DNA of 54,712 nt from Eubacteriales bacterium (GTDB taxonomy: Bacteria; Bacillota; Clostridia; Lachnospirales; Lachnospiraceae): the NCBI GenBank assembly GCA_030524785.1, contig JAUNFZ010000012.1, forward strand, positions 1 through 54,712. The letters run 5' to 3'. A program made the translations under genes and the position numbers. Shown one piece after another: positions 51,022 through 54,712 of this stretch (within the stretch, counting starts at the first letter, position 1; each line of letters starts with the position of its first letter). The notes below the pieces were generated by a model. It saw only the letters and a program-made list of their open reading frames with translations. It searched no databases and was not told the origin of the DNA.

Positions 51022-52032
51022 ATGGAACATTTAATGATTCCCGAAAACTACCGTTCAAGCCTGAACCTGCACGATACGCAGGTCGCCATCAAAACCGTGA
51101 AGGACTTTTTTCAGCAGTCTCTTGCCAGCCGGCTGAATCTGCTGCGCGTATCGGCCCCGCTGTTTGTAGAGCCGGAATCCGGCTTAAACGACAATTTAAA
51201 CGGCGTGGAACGCCCGGTGGCTTTCGGCATCAAAGAACAGAACGATAAAGAAGCGGAAATCGTACACTCTCTGGCAAAATGGAAGCGCTACGCTCTGAAA
51301 AAATACGGCTTTTCCCACGGGGAAGGGCTTTATACCGATATGAGCGCCATCCGCCGGGACGAGGATACTGACAATATTCATTCCATTTACGTAGATCAGT
51401 GGGATTGGGAAAAAATTATTTCCAAAGAAGAACGCAACGCGGAAACTTTAAAAGAAGTCGTACGCTCCGTTTACAAAGCGCTGAAGAAAACAGAAAAATA
51501 TATGGCAATCCAATACGACTATATCGAGGAAATTCTGCCAAAGGAAATTTACTTCATCACTTCCCAGGAACTGGAAGATATGTATCCCGGCACCTCGCCA
51601 AAGGAGCGCGAATACCAAATTGCAAAGGATAAGGGCGCCGTCTTTATTATGCAGATCGGCGGCATTTTAGCCTCCGGCGAAAAGCACGACGGCCGGGCCC
51701 CGGATTACGACGACTGGTCCTTAAACGGAGATATCATTGTTTATTATCCGGTGCTTGATATTGCTCTGGAACTCTCCTCCATGGGGATTCGTGTGGATGA
51801 AGACGCGCTGAAAAGACAGCTTGATCTTGCCGGCTGCCCGGAGCGGGCCGCGCTTCCCTTCCAGAAATCCATTCTGGAGAAAAAGCTGCCCTACACCATC
51901 GGGGGCGGCATCGGACAGTCCCGCATCTGTATGTTTTATCTGCGCAAAGCGCACATCGGTGAAGTTCAGGTTTCCCTGTGGCCTGAAGACGTGCGCAAAG
52001 AAACGGCGAAACATGGCATACAATTACTCTAA
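51022..52032 (+). CDS. asnA: Aspartate-ammonia ligase
   Basis: 336 residues, class-II synthetase-like fold. SAPLFVEPESGLNDNLNGVERPV, DMSAIRRDED, IYVDQWDWEKII and GGGIGQSRICMFYLRKAHIGEVQ are family words. Makes asparagine from aspartate, ammonia and ATP. The next gene starts 15 bp downstream, suggesting cotranscription. Confidence 0.97.
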   Translation: MEHLMIPENYRSSLNLHDTQVAIKTVKDFFQQSLASRLNLLRVSAPLFVEPESGLNDNLNGVERPVAFGIKEQNDKEAEIVHSLAKWKRYALKKYGFSHGEGLYTDMSAIRRDEDTDNIHSIYVDQWDWEKIISKEERNAETLKEVVRSVYKALKKTEKYMAIQYDYIEEILPKEIYFITSQELEDMYPGTSPKEREYQIAKDKGAVFIMQIGGILASGEKHDGRAPDYDDWSLNGDIIVYYPVLDIALELSSMGIRVDEDALKRQLDLAGCPERAALPFQKSILEKKLPYTIGGGIGQSRICMFYLRKAHIGEVQVSLWPEDVRKETAKHGIQLL

Positions 52033-52046
52033 AAGGGGTTGATTCT

Positions 52047-53090
52047 ATGAATAAGAAACTGTTCTGGGAGGCTTTTCGCCTCCCGGTGCTCGTACTAATT
52101 TTAATTGTTCTTGCAGTTACGGCAGATGAAGTGTTGGCGCTTCCTCTGCCTTTTCCCGCTGCCCTGATTCCTCTGGCAGTAGGCGGAGGATGTGTTCTTT
52201 TTGATGCGCTGTCGTCTCTATGGCATACAAAGCAGATCACCACCGGTATTCTGGTAGTGCTTGCCCTTATCGGGACGGTGTTCACCGGTGAATTTATGGA
52301 GGGTGCGGAAGTCTCCTTTATGATGCTCCTCGGGGAAGCCCTGGAAGACTATACAATGAAAAAAACTCAGCTTACAGTGAACGAACTGATCGCTGCGATT
52401 CCCGCAGACGCCTACGACGGGGACAGCGTTCTACTCAGCGAAAAGGGAAATGTACAGCGTCTTGCCGATCGCTTTTCCCGCTATTTCCTCCCTGTAATTC
52501 TGGGTATCTGCGTTCTTGTATTTTTCATTACCTGGGACATTCATCGGGTAATGGCGATTCTGGTAATCGCCTGCCCCTGCTCTCTGGTGCTCTCAAGCCC
52601 TGCCGCCGTACTGCCCTGTGTCGGCAACGCTGCCAGACACGGCATTATCCTGCCTGACGGAGGAACGGTGGAGCGATGCGGCGCCGCAAAATCTGTGTAC
52701 CTTGATCTGGCAGTCAGCCAGTCTCCCGGCATAGAAAAGGCCGTGTCAGAGATGGAACACCTTGGGCTTACCGTAGTTCCCCGGGGGCTTACCTCCAACG
52801 AAAATCTGGTAATGACAGACAATGGCCTTACCATCGGTTTTCACCGGACTGCAGATATTATTCTGACCGGCGGCGACGTCTGTGCCCTGTCCTACACCTT
52901 TGCCCTGACGCGCAAAGCCAGAACCATCATTCTGGAAAACATTTTTCTCTTTGCCTGTCTGGTAAACCTGGCAGGAATCCTTCTGTCAAGCCTGGGACTT
53001 CTCTCCATTGTGCCCGGCGCTATTCTTCACAACGCTTCCTCTGTGTGCGTGATCTTAAACTCCCTGCGGCTTCTCAGATGGAAGGCGTAA
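52047..53090 (+). CDS. P1B-type ATPase-like membrane protein lacking the catalytic domains
   Basis: 347 residues against 600-700 for a normal metal-pumping P1B ATPase. All eight membrane helices are recognisable (pairs near 10-55, 63-98, 147-190 and 293-340), with the metal-path CPC at 176-178 (VIACPCSLVLSSPAAV) and the C-terminal HNASSVCVILNSLRLL. The actuator domain between helices 4 and 5 is reduced to about 40 residues with no TGE motif. The P/N domains between helices 6 and 7 shrink to about 90 residues: VYLD is followed by LAVSQS instead of KTGTLT, and no GDGxNDxP is present. ATP-driven transport is not expected. Open frame with a ribosome site (AAAGGGG). Confidence 0.85.
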   Translation: MNKKLFWEAFRLPVLVLILIVLAVTADEVLALPLPFPAALIPLAVGGGCVLFDALSSLWHTKQITTGILVVLALIGTVFTGEFMEGAEVSFMMLLGEALEDYTMKKTQLTVNELIAAIPADAYDGDSVLLSEKGNVQRLADRFSRYFLPVILGICVLVFFITWDIHRVMAILVIACPCSLVLSSPAAVLPCVGNAARHGIILPDGGTVERCGAAKSVYLDLAVSQSPGIEKAVSEMEHLGLTVVPRGLTSNENLVMTDNGLTIGFHRTADIILTGGDVCALSYTFALTRKARTIILENIFLFACLVNLAGILLSSLGLLSIVPGAILHNASSVCVILNSLRLLRWKA

Positions 53091-53095
53091 CAGGC

Positions 53096-53125
53096 TAAAA
53101 AACGGCGCAGCTTTTGCTGCGCCGT
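53096..53125. terminator. Terminator between the ATPase-like gene and purA
   Basis: A 10-bp perfect stem (ACGGCGCAGC/GCTGCGCCGT) with a TTTT (plus-strand) loop; a T-run follows on the minus strand, so it mainly ends purA. Confidence 0.85.
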
Positions 53126-53147
53126 CCTGTAATCATCATTTCCGCTG

Positions 53148-54422
53148 TTATCTGTAAATAATATCGTTTCTTCCCGGTCCATTGGAAACCATTGTAATCG
53201 GAAAGCCGATTTCCTTCTCCACAAACTCAATATACTTGCGGCAGTTTTCCGGCAGATCTTCATAGTTTCGGATTCCCCGGATATCGCATTTCCACCCCGG
53301 CAGGGAGGTGAGTACGGGTTTTGCCTTTTCCAGCTTCCAGGTTGTGGGAAATTCCTTCGTCACTTCTCCGTCGATCTCATATCCCACACACACCGGGATC
53401 TCGTCAAGATATCCCAGAACGTCCAGCACCGTAAAGGCGACATCTGTCGTGCCCTGCATACGGCAGCCATACTTTGAAGCCACGCAGTCAAACCATCCCA
53501 TACGCCGCGGTCTTCCTGTGGTAGCGCCGTATTCGCCGCCGTCGCCGCCTCTGCGGCGAAGCTCGTCCGCTTCCTCGCCAAAGATCTCGCTGACAAAAGC
53601 GCCCGCACCCACAGCGCTGGAATATGCCTTCACTACGGTAACAATCTTTTTGATCTCATAGGGCGGAATCCCCGCGCCGATAGCTCCATAAGCCGCCAAT
53701 GTGGAGGATGAAGTTACCATGGGGTAAATTCCATGATCCGGATCCTTTAAAGAGCCAAGCTGGCCCTCCAGCAGAATATTTTTTCCTTCCTTTATAGCAT
53801 CCCACAAAAATGCAGCGGTATCGCACACATAAGGCGCAACCATCTCACGGTAGGAATGTAACTCCTCCAGAAGATCCTCCGGACGAATCGCCGGCTTGTG
53901 ATAAAGATGTTCCAGAATCACATTCTTCTGCTCGCAGACACGAACTGTCTTTTCTTTTAAAAGCTCCTCGTCAAAAAGTTCGCTGACCTGGAAGCCGATC
54001 TTCGCATATTTATCTGAATAAAAGGGAGCGATCCCCGACTTTGTGGAGCCGAAGGAATGACCCGCCAGACGTTCTTCCTCATACTGGTCAAATGCGATAT
54101 GGTAGGACATTACCATCTGGGCGCGGTCAGAAACCAAAATTTTCGGCATCGGTACACCCCGGTCCACAATGCTCTTTATCTCATTGAACAGCACGGGAAT
54201 ATTCAGCGCCACGCCGTTTCCGATAATGCTGGTGGTGTGACCGTAAAATACGCCGGAGGGCAGCGTGTGCAGCGCAAACTTGCCATAATCGTTCACTATG
54301 GTGTGTCCTGCGTTCGCTCCTCCCTGAAAACGCACAATAATGTCCGCTTTCTCGGCAAGCATATCTGTAATCTTCCCTTTTCCCTCGTCTCCCCAATTGG
54401 CCCCTACAACTGCCTGTACCAT
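53148..54422 (-). CDS. purA: Adenylosuccinate synthase
   Basis: 424 residues, full length. GTP-binding GDEGKGKI near the N-terminus, RFQGGANAGHTI, EGQLGSLKDPDHG and TTGRPRRMGWFDCVASKY. First committed step from IMP to AMP. Starts at 54422 after AAGGAGG; upstream in-frame sequence is non-coding leader. A TATAAT -10 (54511-54516, minus strand) lies about 90 bases upstream, its -35 poorly defined. Confidence 0.96.
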   Translation of the reverse strand: MVQAVVGANWGDEGKGKITDMLAEKADIIVRFQGGANAGHTIVNDYGKFALHTLPSGVFYGHTTSIIGNGVALNIPVLFNEIKSIVDRGVPMPKILVSDRAQMVMSYHIAFDQYEEERLAGHSFGSTKSGIAPFYSDKYAKIGFQVSELFDEELLKEKTVRVCEQKNVILEHLYHKPAIRPEDLLEELHSYREMVAPYVCDTAAFLWDAIKEGKNILLEGQLGSLKDPDHGIYPMVTSSSTLAAYGAIGAGIPPYEIKKIVTVVKAYSSAVGAGAFVSEIFGEEADELRRRGGDGGEYGATTGRPRRMGWFDCVASKYGCRMQGTTDVAFTVLDVLGYLDEIPVCVGYEIDGEVTKEFPTTWKLEKAKPVLTSLPGWKCDIRGIRNYEDLPENCRKYIEFVEKEIGFPITMVSNGPGRNDIIYR

Positions 54423-54712
54423 AACATCCTCCTTATCGGCGTACCGCTTCTGCCCGCAGGCTGCGGCATACGCACTTTTTCCGAACGGCACTGCCGTCAC
54501 ATACTCCTACATTATACACTGATTCATCTTATAAGTATAATCAATATTGTTTATATTATATATAAGTATTTCTTATGTTTCTCTTTACTTTTTCTCCGAT
54601 TCAGGCTATGCTGTTACTATACCCGGTGCCGGTCAGCAGATGCACGAACTTTCTTCGGAGTTTGCATTGTCTGCCAGTTTTGACATCGTTTTCCAGTTTT
54701 GGCATTGTTTCC
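54423..54712. other. purA leader and right-edge repeat stretch
   Basis: Contains an A/T-rich stretch (54520-54585) and two small stems in the purA leader (CGGCA/TGCCG, CCGCA/TGCGG). At the far right are two near-copies of CCAGTTTTG(A/G)CAT(C/T)GTTT (54674-54692 and 54693-54712), with a partial third before them. No complete gene is seen. The repeats could be the edge of a mobile element (IS21-like ends carry such multiple repeats), but the window stops there. Confidence 0.4.

Overview
The window reads as chromosome of a low-to-mid G+C anaerobic Clostridia, most likely a Lachnospiraceae gut commensal. Evidence: a Clostridia-type Rnf operon, an NADP-type GdhA, a DUF5688 protein, a TIGR04086 membrane protein, a NusG-II/Gx-transporter/ApbE set, a zinc-dependent phospholipase C-like protein, AGGAGG ribosome sites and sigma-A promoters before most transcription units. 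No phage, conjugative or CRISPR locus is visible, and no complete insertion sequence. Most of the window is housekeeping sequence with small accessory patches.

Layout, left to right. (1) 25-1530: a thiamine-salvage operon behind a TPP riboswitch and terminator, apparently decayed. The start of thiM is joined out of frame to the 3' part of thiE, a HAD phosphatase is intact, and thiD has lost its middle. (2) 1599-5344: ilvE, gdhA (with a structured leader) and a membrane-anchored SH3 protein. (3) tRNA-Arg(CCG) and a DUF5688 gene. (4) 6747-9065: an accessory patch with a class-M-like sirtuin, a metallo-beta-lactamase-fold protein without the usual metal motif, and a divergent HxlR regulator. (5) 9172-14514: prfA, prmC, a DUF1385 gene, rpmE, rho and a TIGR04086 gene. 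(6) 14601-14924: a four-copy GC-rich repeat ending in a 26-bp-stem hairpin, then a CNNM/CBS transporter gene. (7) 16365-26499: the most interesting block. An Rnf operon (rnfC, a fused rnfD-rnfG, rnfE, rnfA, rnfB) continues through a 27-residue micro-ORF into a 986-residue membrane-anchored flavoprotein reductase with three FMN-binding domains, then apbE and a NusG-II gene; a Gx-type transporter lies upstream. (8) 26635-30281: two small XRE regulators, an LCP ligase and an ABC-F protein. (9) 30278-31895: an orphan OadB-type sodium-pump beta subunit and a 46-residue OadG-like peptide behind a yybP-ykoY-like riboswitch. (10) 31907-43623: a phospholipase C-like protein, carAB with an attenuator, a SpoIID-like peptidoglycan protein, and pyrH-frr-uppS-cdsA-ispC-rseP. 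(11) 43782-54422: a hypothetical membrane protein, a DMT transporter, a Big2/NlpC-like cell-wall protein, uxaB-uxaA with a divergent GntR regulator and operator, asnA, a P1B-ATPase-like protein without catalytic domains, and purA.

How the parts work together. In the Rnf block, RnfB/RnfC would exchange electrons with ferredoxin and NADH, and RnfD/RnfG carry predicted covalent FMN. The neighbouring reductase has an N-terminal membrane anchor, three more S-G-A-T flavinylation sites and a fumarate/urocanate-reductase-like FAD domain. One ApbE is encoded with five predicted target sites. I infer an extracytoplasmic respiratory route from the Rnf flavins to an unidentified organic acceptor. The yybP-ykoY-controlled orphan OadB, the catalytically empty P-type ATPase and the collapsed thiamine operon are the other points that do not fit textbook expectation. 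All functional statements are from reading the sequence; no searches were run.
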